Assembly (NCBI GenBank): GCA_018105865.1
Contig: JACLAT010000146.1
Span: 36,001 to 100,000 of the forward strand
From: Metaphire vulgaris
Taxonomy: Eukaryota; Annelida; Clitellata; Crassiclitellata; Megascolecidae
Direction of reading: 5' to 3'
Length of the DNA: 64,000 bases
Shown here: positions 43,014 through 55,800 of the stretch, piece after piece
Layout: every line of letters begins with the position of its first letter
How positions within the stretch are numbered: the first letter of the stretch is position 1
Translations under genes and position numbers: made by a program
Notes under the pieces: model-generated
Told to the model about the DNA's origin: nothing
What the model saw: only the letters and a program-made list of their open reading frames with translations
Database searches by the model: none

Positions 43014-43290
43014 ATTGATTGATTAATTTTATTAATTACAAAAAAATTCTGAGGCCCGACTTTTACAAGTGCGCTGCTGCTATATCGAATTAGAACGTCT
43101 TAAATTTATCCAGGAAATCTGGCCGTCAGACGATTTGATCACGTAGTGCCAACCGCAGAACATTCCAAGACCGTGGACCAATGGCTTTAAAGGATCGGTC
43201 TTTTTATTATGAGTTTTCGGGGTTAACAAGTGTTCGCGATAAGGCGACAAGGGTCTAAGTGTTTGCGTCAAGCTATACTTATATAGGTAG
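43014..43290. other. Spacer right of the GATA array
   Basis: Contains a LINE-like C-terminal phrase on the minus strand (ATGGCTTTAAAGGATCGGTC region). Not assigned. Confidence 0.3.
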
Positions 43291-43421
43291 TGGTAAAGCT
43301 AAGTCCCGTACTTGAGTCCGAGCTTTGGGTTCCGGCGCTTATCTTCGGTATGGCCAGTCAGCGACGATGGTGGTCTAAGCCATTAATCTGGAGTAGGTTG
43401 CCATTACCATTACTTTCCCCA
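43291..43421 (-). mobile_element. SINE copy, partial
   Basis: Reverse-oriented and diverged copy of the SINE at 8306-8590: GGTAAAG…AGTCCCGTAC…CAGTCAGCGACG…GGCTAA. 5' part missing. Confidence 0.55.
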
Positions 43422-44092
43422 ATTTCAAACGACCTAGTTTTCAAGGCAATTTGAAATCATTTATGGCTTCTGAAGTACCTTTAGCTCTTTCAAACGTTTT
43501 ACTCTCCTACCTGAAAAATACTGGTTTGCTTGATCATTTGTTTGAGATGCGGTGAGTTACAAATGCCCATAGCGCTGCTGTATTGTGTTGGTTGAAGGAA
43601 TTGCCCATGCAGAACATTTGCCTGTGCCTGTACAATAGGGCGGGTCGAAACATAAAAATTTTTTGAATTTCATTACGGAACTTGGTAATTATTTGTGATA
43701 TGAAGTCTGAAAAAAGAAACAACTAATAAAATGGTAGTTGTGCTATTGCAAACGCCCCATTTTTGGCCCTAAAGATTGTAGTATTTATCAGCATTGCTCA
43801 TTTGTTACAGAATTGTTATTGCTTGCTGTTTTGGCATACAATTTTTTTATCTACCTAACTTTCGACTGTAATTTGATTGCCTCTTTGTTTTAACGGTACA
43901 CTGTTCAATAATTTATTCTATAAATGTTGGAAAGTGTGGTTTCGACATGAGAACAAGAAACATTACATGGAATGCTATATTCGGTAATGTTATAGGAATT
44001 CCTTTCAAGATGATGCCGACAAATACACAAGTTGGACAGCACTTCTTGCACATCAAAACAAAAAAGAATGACACAAAGACAATAAAATAGTT

Positions 44093-44396
44093 GTGTCAGA
44101 GGCTATCATCAATCTCTGGAACAAGGCTTTCATTCCAACACTTCACTCTCCGTCTGTCTTGAAATGTGTCGAAACACTAATTTCCACTGGTTCAGAACTA
44201 TGTCGTTCTAAGTCAAGTTCAACACGTCAAGCCACCTACTTGAGTAGCTTGAACTCTTTGTTTGACATTGCAGCATGCACTTGTGTCATTTGCTATGACG
44301 AATCCACAAAACAAATCAACACGTCTTGCAAGTGTCCTAAACATTTGAAAGTCCCGCAACAGGAACAGTTGTTCTTATTGGATTAAAGAAATTCAA
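44093..44396 (+). pseudogene. Transposon protein, N-terminal piece
   Basis: Open frame with 'EAIINLWNKAFIPTLH', 'LNSLFDIAACTCVICYDE' and 'CKCPKHLKVPQQEQLFLLD', a cysteine-patterned segment (C.CxxC…CxC). The frame then decays through stops and indels. No catalytic function can be assigned from the sequence. Confidence 0.55.
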
Positions 44397-44971
44397 GGAA
44401 AATGTTTATTGGAAGTTTAGACGTAGAATCAACAAAGCGGTTATGAAAAAGAATGCAACGAAAGCACAATGAAGAAGACAAAGCTAAAAGAGTAACGAAA
44501 ACATCGGATAGTGATAATAAATATTAGATCTTGGTGAAGACAAAGTCAATGATAGTGAAGGGAGTGATTGAGAAAGCAACTGTGAGGTATTTTCTGATAG
44601 CGATGCTGAACTCTTTTGCAGAAAAAATAAGATAAAATCAAATGCGATTACCTCTTCTGCACCTAGCAAAAGAAGCGAACAGTGCTTATCGATTTTGGCT
44701 TTGTAAGCAAAGAAGATCAAAGCTTTGTAATTGATAAGAACAAAGTACATTGCGAGAGACATAAATTAAAGAAACATTGGCAGCGAGGTATACAGTAAGA
44801 CAGTCACACAAATCCATAACAGGTATTTACGTCGATGGGAGATGGAATGCCCCTTTAGTCAAAGTAAACAAAAATAGCAAGTGGTATTGTGATACTATTG
44901 TTGAAGATCACTATGTTCTTGTTGAAGAACCAGGTGGCAATTATCTAACTCACTAACTCACTCTTACACCT

Positions 44972-46958
44972 TAAGTAAAGTAAGTAAGTAAGTAAAGTAA
45001 AATCTCGTGGATTTCTATAGCGCCTTGGAAAGCAGCACAACAGTAGCTGCTTATTCTTAGGCGCTCAGCCTCTCTTAAAATAGCTATAGGAAAGGTGTGG
45101 GATCAGTCAGGCAATGGTCAATATCCGAAGGGCAGTGAGGCTAGGTTGTTACAGCTATGGCGGAAATGATTTCAGAAACAGGAAGGATTTAAGCTTAGAC
45201 CTGAAGACTTGAGGAGATAGTGCGGGAATTATAGGAAATGAGGAATCAGATTTTATTGTTTTAAAGTGTCCAAGTGTGCGAAGGGAAGCTGGGATCGAGT
45301 TCCAGAGTTCAGGTGCAGCATATGAGAAGGCACGGTTGCAAATTTTCAGGGATGACTGATTTAGCGGGCGTGACAGAGTGAGATGAGATGACGAACGTGT
45401 GGGTCGAGGAGGCTGAGGGGTTAATAGTGATCTAAGGTAGACAGGTTTTGATGACTGAAGTGAGCTATGTGTAAGTGTTATTATCTTATATTGGATACGT
45501 TCTGTTATTTTAAGCCAATGTAATGATTTTAGTATGGGTGAAATATGGGAGAATTTAGGTGACATAGTAACAGCACGAGCTAAAGCATTTTGTATTGATT
45601 GCAATTTGTTGATGGAGGCTTTGGGAAGGTTATAGTAGAGGGAGTTACAGTAATCTAATTTGGAGTGGACTATAGAGGTGGCGATTGTGGACGCAGTCTT
45701 AATATCAAGACAAGGACGTAGGCGACGAAGGTCACGAATATGAATAAAGCAGGCTTTTGAAAGTTGGGAGATTTGTGATTCGAAGTTTAGAAAAGAGTCA
45801 AATTTGAATCTGAGATTTCTAGCAGTTGGAACAGGGATTATTGTGGTGTCAGGAGCCAAAACTAGTTTAGGATTGTCAATTTTTTTGAGTTGTTGGGGTA
45901 GTCCGATTAAAAGAAACTCTGTCTTAGATGGGTTGAGAGCGAGGAGATTAGATGACATCCATGCAGAGATTGACGAGAATGCAGATTCAAGCTCAATAAT
46001 AGAAGCATTGAATGAAAGAGGTGAGAAGGAAAGGAATAGCTGAGTGTCATCGGCATAGAGTTGGTGGTTTAATTTGAGGGAATTAATTAGAGATGAAAGT
46101 GGTGTGGTGTAAAGGCTGAACAGTACAGGCCCTGAGAACAGATCCTTGAGGCACTCCATAATCTATAATATGAGAAAGAGAAATTTGGCCAAGACAGGAC
46201 ACTTGAAAAGACTGAGATTTGAGATAAGATGCAAACCAGTTGTGAGCTTTTTCAGATATGCCAAACCAGAGAGAGAGTCGCTCGAGCAGAATTTTGTGAT
46301 CTATGGTATCAAATGCTGCAGAGAGATCAAGGAGACAAAGGCCAGTAACTTGGCGAAGACCAATTGCAGTTAAGAGTCTGTCATAAATGTAGGCGAGGAC
46401 AGTTTCAGTTGAGTGATGTTTAGTGTAGGCAGATTGATGAGCATTATATAGTGAGTTACTTGAAAGGTGTTCATTCAGTCTGGAAAGCACAATTTTTTCA
46501 GTAAGTTTTGATAGAAGAGAAAGATTTGAGATGGGGCGATAGTTATTGAGATCTTCTCTGTCAAGACCAGGCTTTTTTAGGAGAGGAGTGACAAAAGAGT
46601 TTTTGAATGCGGATGGGAAAGTGCCTGAGATAAGAGAGAGGTTGATGATTCTAGTTATAATAGGCGTAAGCACGGTGGCACACTGTTTGAGTAAAGAGGT
46701 AGGTATGGGATCTAGATCACATTGTTTGTTTGGCAAGGATAGTAGAAGTTTGGATACCTCTTCTTCAGTTGTAGGAGTGAAGCTGGATAAATTGCATGGA
46801 GGTTGTGGGGGAGGAGGATAATGAGGAGAGGTGGTTTGAGTAATAGTGAAAGACTTGAGGACACTGCGAATCTTGGAGATTTTTACAGAGAAGAACTTAG
46901 CAAAAGATTCAGCAAGTTCTGACAGGGAAATGGATTGAGGAAGAAGTACTGACATTGC
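44972..46958 (-). mobile_element. CR1/L2-like LINE with TTAC tail
   Basis: Minus-strand RT: '[20 protein letters not shown]', '[20 protein letters not shown]', a 'GVPQGSVLRAC' block broken by a frameshift, then '[16 protein letters not shown]' and a complete thumb ([19 protein letters not shown]). The 3' end is GGCGCTATAGAAATCC, then ACTTACTTACTT repeats. Same family as 60455-63352. Nested in the TAGGGCGGG transposon. Confidence 0.88.
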
Positions 46959-47294
46959 CAATAGTATTCTGAAATTGATAACAGAGATGCAGAATGCAGA
47001 TGCAGGCGATTGTATCTTAGCAGTAGGCTGCTATGGTACATACAATAACACAGACTGTAAAGCTGGAGTAATCCATCAGATTGAACTAATTACGGACACT
47101 CGCAAGATGTGCTGATTTGTTTTGTGGATTCGTCATAGCAAATGACACAATTGCATGCTGCAACATTCAGTCAATTGGTTTATATGTGTGCTGCATACAA
47201 ATGAATTAATTGCCTTTGAGAAATCTGTTTAAAACGTTGGTTGGATGGATCCACCTATGGACCCTCAAGTTTCACTGACCTCATTGTGTAATGA

Positions 47295-47602
47295 ATTGCA
47301 GCACTGCGAAAGTACAGTAAATTCCTTGTTCGTTTTGAAAATACCACATGTGACCACGATATGCCAGAGTTGAGTGAAGACGTATTAGATGAAGATATTG
47401 CCAAGCTAGGAATTGTCCCACTTACTTTGGATTACAAGAATCACACACATGGAGTGGAGCGTTGCATAAAACTAGTAACAGATGCTTCAACAGCAGTTCA
47501 TTGATTTGAAGCAAGAGACGGTTTTATTCACGCCCGAGTCAATTATCGAAATCTAATGCCCCTATTTGAGTCAAAAAAAGATTTTTGTGAAAACTTCTTG
47601 TA
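47295..47602 (+). pseudogene. Transposon protein, C-terminal piece
   Basis: The frame 'LRKYSKFLVRFENTTCDHDM … THGVERCIKLVTDASTAVH', a stop near 47503, then 'EARDGFIHARVNYRNLMPLF'. The H…VER..KLVT.AS…EARDGFI.AR pattern recurs in invertebrate transposon-like proteins. The internal stop makes it a pseudogene. Confidence 0.55.
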
Positions 47603-47859
47603 ATAAACACTTACTGAGTGAGTAACTGTGAAATGCCGATCGTCTATTGATCATTCATTGATGGCATACAAATTTGTGTGATTTTCGAGTAATGTACAAA
47701 CTCTCCTAATTAAAAATGGGGCACTTCCACACGTTCAAAAATAGTTCTTTTGTGATTTTTTTTCAAATCAGATGGAAATGCAAATATTTCCTCAGTTCCG
47801 TGACAAAAAAATTTTTTCGACCCGCCCTAACGTGCACCCTCTGAAAGAAGTATGTGTCG

Positions 47860-48426
47860 TACACTTCATTAGAGAGTGAAGCAGGCACCGCACTAAGCGG
47901 GTCCCCAGGGGCGGGTATGCCTTACAAAACATAAGCGTGAAAAGGAGAAAGGCCGGGTAGAGCGTCCGGTACCAGATAAGGTACACGATACAAGGATACA
48001 CCCTACACGGATTCACGAGGATAGAACGGTACATGAATACACCAGGGATAAGAAAATACGCGGTACACGAAGAGGAACACGGTACACGGGTACTCTTGAG
48101 AATAGAACGGAACACAGGTAGATGAGGGCCTAGAAAAGTGCACGTAAACGAGGATAGATAAGGTACACGGGTACATGGTACACGGGTACACCGACAGTTT
48201 AAGTACTCTGTAAACGAAGGGAGAAGAGATATAGTTAGTCAGTCTTAGAATATAAAACCTGTGCCACAAGGCTACGTCGATCGACCACGTGTTTTATAGT
48301 GAGATTAAACCATGTGTAACCAGCCGGGCCACAGCCATTCTGGTAAAAATTGACAAGTAAGCAGGACGGAAAGTAGGAAGTCCTCATTTCTAAAGTCTTA
48401 AATTTGTTTTGTTTTTGTTTAACCAG
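47860..48426 (+). promoter_or_regulatory. Upstream region of unit B with GGTACACGG VNTR
   Basis: Many GGTACACGG/GGTACACGA/GGTACAC units lie at about 47970-48210, with CACGTG near 48290 and a TATAAAAC near 48253. A short related array precedes unit A. The pre-exon tract (tttgtttttgtttaaccag) and the 5' leader CTTGCAAAATGTCGAC are conserved with unit A. Promoter function is only inferred from position. Confidence 0.35.
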
Positions 48427-48714
48427 CTTGCAAAATGTCGACCTCTGATGACAGCGACAATCTCTTGAATCGATATCTCGAATTTCTAGAAGAGTCCATT
48501 GATCCAGATCACGTTCTTTTGGGCAAACTGAAATGTAAAAATGCATTAACGAAAAAGGAAATTTTAGAAGTGGAGGCTCAAGCAACATATATTGGACGAA
48601 ATTCAAAACTTTTGGAATACATTTCAGCCAAGTGTAAATGCGATGACTTTCTCTCAGCACTAAGAGACTCCGGTCAATCACATATTGCAAACTACGTTGA
48701 AGAAATGGAGGCAA
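48427..48714 (+). CDS. Unit B exon 1: CARD1 (start codon 48435)
   Basis: CARD very like that of unit A ('[19 protein letters not shown]', '[18 protein letters not shown]', '[18 protein letters not shown]'), and it restores the family-typical SGQSH where unit A has SCQSH. Relative to unit A one base is missing (GAAGAAATGG versus GAAGCAAATGG). The GC donor used in unit A (GAG|GCAAGT at 48710) would therefore leave the wrong phase. A GT donor four bases on (GCAA|GTAGTA, exon end 48714) gives phase 1 and is chosen here, tentatively. Confidence 0.65.
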
Positions 48715-49768
48715 GTAGTACAGCTGTGTGAAAACGTACTGCACGTTTCACGTTTCACGCTCCTCACAAAAATTTAGTTGTGAGGATTCATAAGGCAATC
48801 ACACAATAATTAGCAAATTCTTTACCAAAAACATCAATACCTGTTGAAATATATTGAGATTTGCATATCCTAAATCATTAATGGTTATTCAGATATTCAT
48901 ACAAAACAAAAATCCCAAAATCCTATAAATGTGCAGGACTTTTTCACACAGCTGTAACTGTCATCGTGTAAACACATTCAGCACCAATGTGTACCTTTTT
49001 GCTTGTACCTATAAATGACCGTACGTATAACTGCCTGCAAGTATAAATGCCTGTAGGTATTATTAAAAGAAAATCTGGCACCTCTGGCATACTTTATATT
49101 AGATATGCAATATTGCTACGAAAGACGCCGGGTAAGACAAAGATGCCAATGATATACTACGCTAGTACTGCACCAGGGACCGCCTTTCATGTCATGAACC
49201 TTAGGAAATATGATCCCTTTCGGTTTGACTAATGGACCTCATCTCCACCCTCGCTGTCTAAAGGTAAAGGTAGTCCCGTACTGGAACGAGCGTTGGGTCT
49301 CTGGCGCTGATCTCAGGTGCTAGGTAATCAGCGACGCAGGTGGCTTACGTCACTAATCTAGATTTGGTTGACATTACTTCCTTTTAGGCCTGTACCTTGC
49401 ATTCGCAGCTTAGCGCTGCTACCAATATATCGACTCCTAAGAGATGAACGGCTTGGTTGGCTGTCGGCACGACGATTAGATCCCAAGATGGTCACCTATC
49501 CAAATATTAACCATATTAGTAACAGCTTTCGACGTTGCTTAACTTCAGCGTTCTGGCGAGAACCGGTCTAACACCGTCAAATAGCTATCTAAGATATGTC
49601 TGAGAAGACCATATATACTGGTATTGACTACAAACCAGCGTTTTCGAGATTTAGTTCTTTGCATCCATGATTAGGATGCAGTGCTCCGTATGCTCAATAA
49701 CATCGAAAACGGTTTCTGAAAGCTCTTGGACATATCAGGGTGAACTACTCTCTCTTTCTTTCTTTCTT

Positions 49769-49822
<54 letters not shown>

Positions 49823-52800
49823 AAAGATTCACCGTCCGATTACATCAGGGAGCGAATCCTGATCGGATTTTCAAGGCCGACATCTTGCAGTCCTCACTGA
49901 CATACCAATATTGTTAGCAGCGCCTGTCACTTCTCCTTAGCAATGCTTACAGCGCAAAATAAGTTGCCTTTAAAACAATGGTAAATCAAAGTCAATAGAG
50001 AGTATTTCATTCAAAAGATAATTCCGTGACCATAATCTTTAACACGCTATGCAAATGAAGAAGGCTAAACAAACAAATACCTTATACTGTATGAGACATT
50101 TGCTTCCATTGTTTATTAAAATTAAGTCGTATTAAGTGTGCACTTATACTGACAAAATTATAGACCTTATTAAATCTATATTGAAAATTTTGTATTTGTT
50201 TAGCTTATGGAGGAGAATTTGGAAGCAATTGGCCGCTAACGGATCATGAGAAATCGATTTTAGACGTCAATGAAGAAAGCCTAGTCGACCTCATTGATAT
50301 TGATTCTGGCCTTCTAACAAACCTCTACTCAATGCAAGTAATCAACGACAGACAGAGACAAACAGTTTCATCCAAGCCAACAAAGTTTCAGAGGAATAAA
50401 GCGTTGTTAGATATGCTGAGACGCCGCAGCATCAGTGACTACACAAAGACAATCAAATGTCTTCGCGACACCAATCAGTCATATCGCAAAGATTCTAGAG
50501 GAAGGCGGAGGTACGGTGCTCTATATAAATATATCAAAACTGATGTTTTATAATCATTATGAGAGTCTATGACCATCAACTGGACTTTCAAGATCATGAA
50601 TACTTTTCTGAAGTCATCTACTACCGTTACGGATGGTAACACCATCCGTTCCTGTTACCATCACCTGCGCCGGATAAGAGAGGTCCGTCGCTACTTGCCT
50701 ACTTCGGCAGCGATAGACTTGGTTCGCGCACTAGTCGTCTCTCGGGTGGATTATTGTAACAGTGTGCTGTATGGACTACCGGTCGGTCAACTTAATCGAT
50801 TGCAGTCGGTCCTGAATGTCTCGGCCCGCCTGGTGTTCGGTGCCAGATGGAGTAGCCATGTAACGCTATTCCTGAGAGATCGTTTGCACTGGTTGCGGGT
50901 CCCAGAGCGTGTGGAGTTCAAGCGCCACTGGCTCACGTTCCGTGCGCTGAATGACCCCCCACTGCACAGCGTATCTGTCAGAACTAATCAGCCGATCGAC
51001 GACTGTACCACGTCGCTCCCTTCTCCGTTCCGGCGCCAGCAATCATCTCGTCGTCCCCCCTCCGCTCAAGACAGCGGGGCTAGGGGACCGGTCCTTTCGT
51101 CGTGGAAACCCGGCGTCGTGGAATCTGCTCCCGAAGGCTGTGACAACCGAGACCTCTCCGGATCGGTTCCTACAACATCTCAAGACGCATTTGTTTAACG
51201 TTTCGTTCCCTATACAGCGCCTTTGACTTTAGCCACCTAGCTATGTTACTGCGCTTAAGAAATTGTCAAGAATACTACTACTACCATTAACTATAATGAA
51301 TATAATCAATAATGCATTCTTAATATTCTGTTTCAGTTATTTACTAGAAGATAATTATCATTTAGTAGCTATTGGTTATTGATGTATTATAGTGTGTGTG
51401 AGGATTCATTCTGAAGTCGGAGATGAACTAACAGAGGACGAGATCATCGCTAATTTTGCCAATGTTCTACAGAATAAGCCATTGGATGAATCTCGTCGTA
51501 TTTTGGAATCAACTTTAAATGTGATTGCGCTGAAGAAGACCAAAAGCATTATCATTTACATTCTCTGCAAAAGCGTAAGAGAGCTGTTGGAATTGAGAGA
51601 CATGCAACTGAAAGGGAAACTTCGACTTGAAGTGAAAAAATTCTTCATGCTCCTGTTGCCTCCACCCAAAATCATGGAACCAACTACGAGCAATCTTTAT
51701 GACATTACTGAGTCTATCTTCAAACAACTGCTTTATAAATCTCAGATCGACGATGTCGTTGCGAACTTTTCAGAAACTGAATACGAAAGATGCAAAACGC
51801 AATTTTCAAGTAAGCATGTTTAATTGAATATCTATAGTCAGGTAGTGCTGTTAACTGTGATTTTTCAAATAAATTTTGCTAAGAAATTTATATGTTTCTG
51901 ATGTAAAGTGTTTGAGTATGTAAGACTGTATTTGAATTAATGCGACTGTGTGTAGTTTGAGCGTGTCAATCAAGAATGCAGCTTGTCAAACGTTCAGAAT
52001 TTAAAAATTGTATTTACCTAATAATTGAATTTTTTACTCAATGTTCTCATGACAAAATGTGTTTTGTTAATTCTTTTATGCAGTTTTGGAAAATTCCACC
52101 ACCTCTAACACACACGTGAGTATTCATGGTCTGAAGTACAATCCTTGCTAATTAGTCAGATTTCTAATCTCTGCTGAAGAAAGAAAAAGGCCGTGTCATG
52201 TTACTCATTTCATAGGTCCCCTTGTCTGGAGATAAGTTATCATACACTCTAGATTTTTGCTGTAGTTATGACATGTATGTCTCATGATTCTTATGTCTCA
52301 TGATTCTTAACTGCAATTGCTACCAAAAACAACGTGTATAGAAGTGTATAATGTCACTGATAATAACATAACAATACATATAATTTAAAACTTGAACATC
52401 GATCATCAACTTGTACGGATAACTATATAGAAAAATTCCTATTGACATCTATGAAATAGGCAAAATAAACCTCAGGGTAATAGGACATAGGAATGGTTAA
52501 GATTCAGCAGAATATTCACTCATTTTGATAACAGAATAGAACGAAGAGGAGTTTAAAGATACTTAACGCAGACTGTTCAATAAAGAATGAATTTCAAAAC
52601 GTTTGTCATAAGTTTCTAAGTTTGTTTCAGTTTAACGATTTGCCATTGGAATTATTAGACATCGTACTGCAGAAATCCTACATAATCATTAGACTCTTTC
52701 AATCAACATTGAAAGAGGCTAACCCAACTGCCTTTCAAAAAGATGAAGATATATTTCGACAACTAGCAACTGTTGATTGCTGCTGGTCGCAAAGAATGAC

Positions 52801-55800
52801 AAGAAAAGGTTTTAGGAACGCAATAAGGTCCAATATTCGAAGTAAGCAAGCTTTCGATTCATTCGACACCTTTCTATATTTTAATTGAATTGTATGAATA
52901 AAAGTGCAGTCTATACGTACAGTGCTATGACTTTCGTCCTAATCGTAGCCCGGAATTCCATCATAAGTCGGATTTACCTAGTTCGGCGACGGTCTACTCA
53001 CGGGAGTCCGCATCTCAGAAGTTCTCCGCGTGGTCTTGCCTCGCGGACAGTTCTCACAACATCCGCGGAATTTTCAACATCTCATCCCGTGTTTTGTAAC
53101 TTTGACGTGTCTGTCGCGGACGGTTCCTACAGCGGAAGGCCGCTTTCTACGGGATTCGCCACCGTGTGTGTTAGGACGGTGCTTTCCTTTGTTTCCATCA
53201 GGGTGGCCCTCGCGCTGTCTTTGTTATCCTACGTTCGCCATCGGCACGCCAAATTATGTCAAAGCGCCTTTGACTTCGGCCTTTGTCGTGCGTACGGCGC
53301 TATAGAAGTCGTCGAGAAGATAAAGAGATAAAGATACAGTAATTAATGGAAAGGTGCGGCTGAGTAGTGATTGCATTCTTACCATGCAATCGTAATTTCG
53401 CGGAATCATTTCACCGGGTTTTCATGTAAATTCGGCTCAAGGGCCTAGACTATATACTGCGTAGCGTCCTTGAACAAGTTATTCACTTTAATCGCCTGCA
53501 ATGAAAGCAACTTAGAATCACCTCACTCACCTCGTCCCCGGGTGGCGAAAGCCAATTTGACTTTCCTAAGGGCACGTTAATCCTCATAATTTATTTAATG
53601 TATCGACGCTTCTATCACTGTATGTGAAGTTTGAATGTAATAACAATCGCTAGTTGAAATGTGATTTATGTGATTTATGGTTGCATAATTAATATTAGAT
53701 TAGGAATAAATGAGTTTTAAATTTATTTTATTGTTAATATATTGCGAAGTAGCATCCATATGAACGATGTTCACGACATGGGAGGCATCTGCGGATAAAT
53801 TGTGTCATCCAAGGCTAACAATCCAGTACTTGGAAATGGCGTTGTACCTTGATTTTTATGACTATCTTGTTTGTTGGCTACTTAGAAAGTTGAATGCAAA
53901 TTTGGATCGCTACTTGCGTTCTTGTAGTCAAGCGATCTTCCGGTCACGCGGTCTTCGGTCTTGTGGTCTTGCGTTCTTGCTGTCACGTGTTTCTAGAGGC
54001 ATGTCACTATAGAGCTAAGAAAGTTCAACTGAGGAAATCTTCTTTTCATTATTGATTTTAGTCTGCGTCTTATTTGAATTTTATGCTACATTGTTCAACA
54101 ATCACGTCGTTGAGTGGCTACTTTAATTGTTGCCGTGAAACGTTTTGAAAGATATATCATTGTCTTGTGTGAATAGTTTAGACCAGGCTAACCGCCTGAG
54201 CTCTCTTTACAAGTGTGTGATAGCTTTTGGAGTCGTGACTGACAGCGGGTCATCAAAGATTATGTTATGTAGCCTAAATGGTAGACCTGCAAATTCGTCT
54301 GCTTTAATACCAGATCTCTGAAACATAAGTTTTACTACACAACCGCTAGCTCTATAGTGTTTTAGGCCTAAGTTATTTTACTAACGGTTTGTGGCTAGTA
54401 CCTCATTAATTATTATAATATTGAAACGTTCTGGTTTTTTAATTTATCGTCCATATTTACGTTTATTTCCTACATCGCATTAAATCCGTTTACGCATAAA
54501 TCTTACGTATTCTTCATCCTTTAGGTACTTTGCCGTTATCCGGACCCCAGTGAAGTGTAATGGCTTTTCAGTTAAGAACCTGACCCTAACCTTAACCATA
54601 ACCCTAAACCTAACCCTAACCCTGACCCTTACCTAACCCTAACCATAACCCTAATCCTAACCTTAATCCTAACCATAAACCTAACGCCAACTACACCATC
54701 CCTCTACTGGAGTCCGAATAACGGGAAAGAACCCTTCTTTTAACTGAAAAACAATATTTGCCCCTTCCTTTCTGCCAATCTTCCAGAACTTAAACTTAAT
54801 AAATATACATAATTATGCTACATGCTCCAGTCCATTGTGACTAAAAGTTTTCACGAACAACGACAATTTCGCATCTGGCGTTAAGCGTCATGCTAACAAT
54901 TAGGATGACGCCATTACATACTGCGTCTTTGCATTGGTTGAAGAATTCGTAAGCCATAATTATTTCGAAATCCAGTTACGAGTAGTTTTCTAATGTGCCT
55001 CACGTCGAGGAATCTGGGATGTCACGGACGACACTTAAAGACAACAAGAAGCCGAGTCAGATGGAGTGCCCTATCATTATTAACGACGGTACCAACGAAG
55101 TCGTCTTCGAGAAGTTTAGCATTTTTATGCAAGTTAAGAGCACACGCCGCCCTAGCACAAAAGGCCATGGCGCCATCAAGCAGAAGCAAGGCAATTCCGT
55201 CTAAAGGGGAAGGAAAAAATGAGAAGCAAAGTTCTAAAATATTTTTAGAAATTTTCAAAATGAACGGTTCTCTAAATTCCCTGTTTTATTCTGACGGAAA
55301 AAATAGAAAGAATTTTCAAGACCGACAACATCTGCCATTAGTTTTCACCAGTGGCGTAGCCAAGATTTCCGGAAGGGTGTGTCGTTTTGATCATGTCCAA
55401 CTTCGACAAATCTTGACAAGCAAAATAAAGAACATCCTCATCCTTTCCTTTTGTATTTTTTCCTTTTCAGAAGTGCTGGGCAAGCCAAAACAGGTCGTCA
55501 TCTTACACCTTTACATTCTATTGTTTTTATACCACTTCAAAAATTAGCCTAGGGGTTTGACCCCAATAACGCGTCCGAAAAAAATATGGAAACACATAAA
55601 AAAAATTTTCGTCGGTGTCCAAGGGGGCTTAACCCCAAACTCCCCTTGGCTATACCACTGGTTTTCACTGGAACGGTCCATTGGTATTCGAGGACATGAC
55701 AAAATGTTTAAGAAACGAGTTACGAGGTAAAAGCAACAATTCTTTAGTGTCAAATCAGCGACATAGAGTTTGTAGACAAAGGCACAAAGTAGATATTTTT

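Larger units (their letters stand above)
43636..47829 (+). mobile_element. TIR transposon (TAGGGCGGGTCGAAA ends) split by a LINE
   Basis: Left end TAGGGCGGGTCGAAA followed by AATTTTTTGAATTTCATTACGG. The right end is the inverted counterpart, including CCGTGACAAAAAAATTTTTT and TTTCGACCCGCCCTA. The inside carries coding pieces of one decayed protein at 44093-44386 and about 47295-47602, with a minus-strand LINE (44972-46958) between them. No convincing target duplication was found. The encoded protein is of a type seen as uncharacterised repeats in many invertebrates. Confidence 0.7.

Noticed and set aside
54995..55547. 184-codon ORF in intron 5 of unit B
   Set aside because: No recognisable domain, two overlapping open frames, and its right part runs into a MITE; kept as unassigned.
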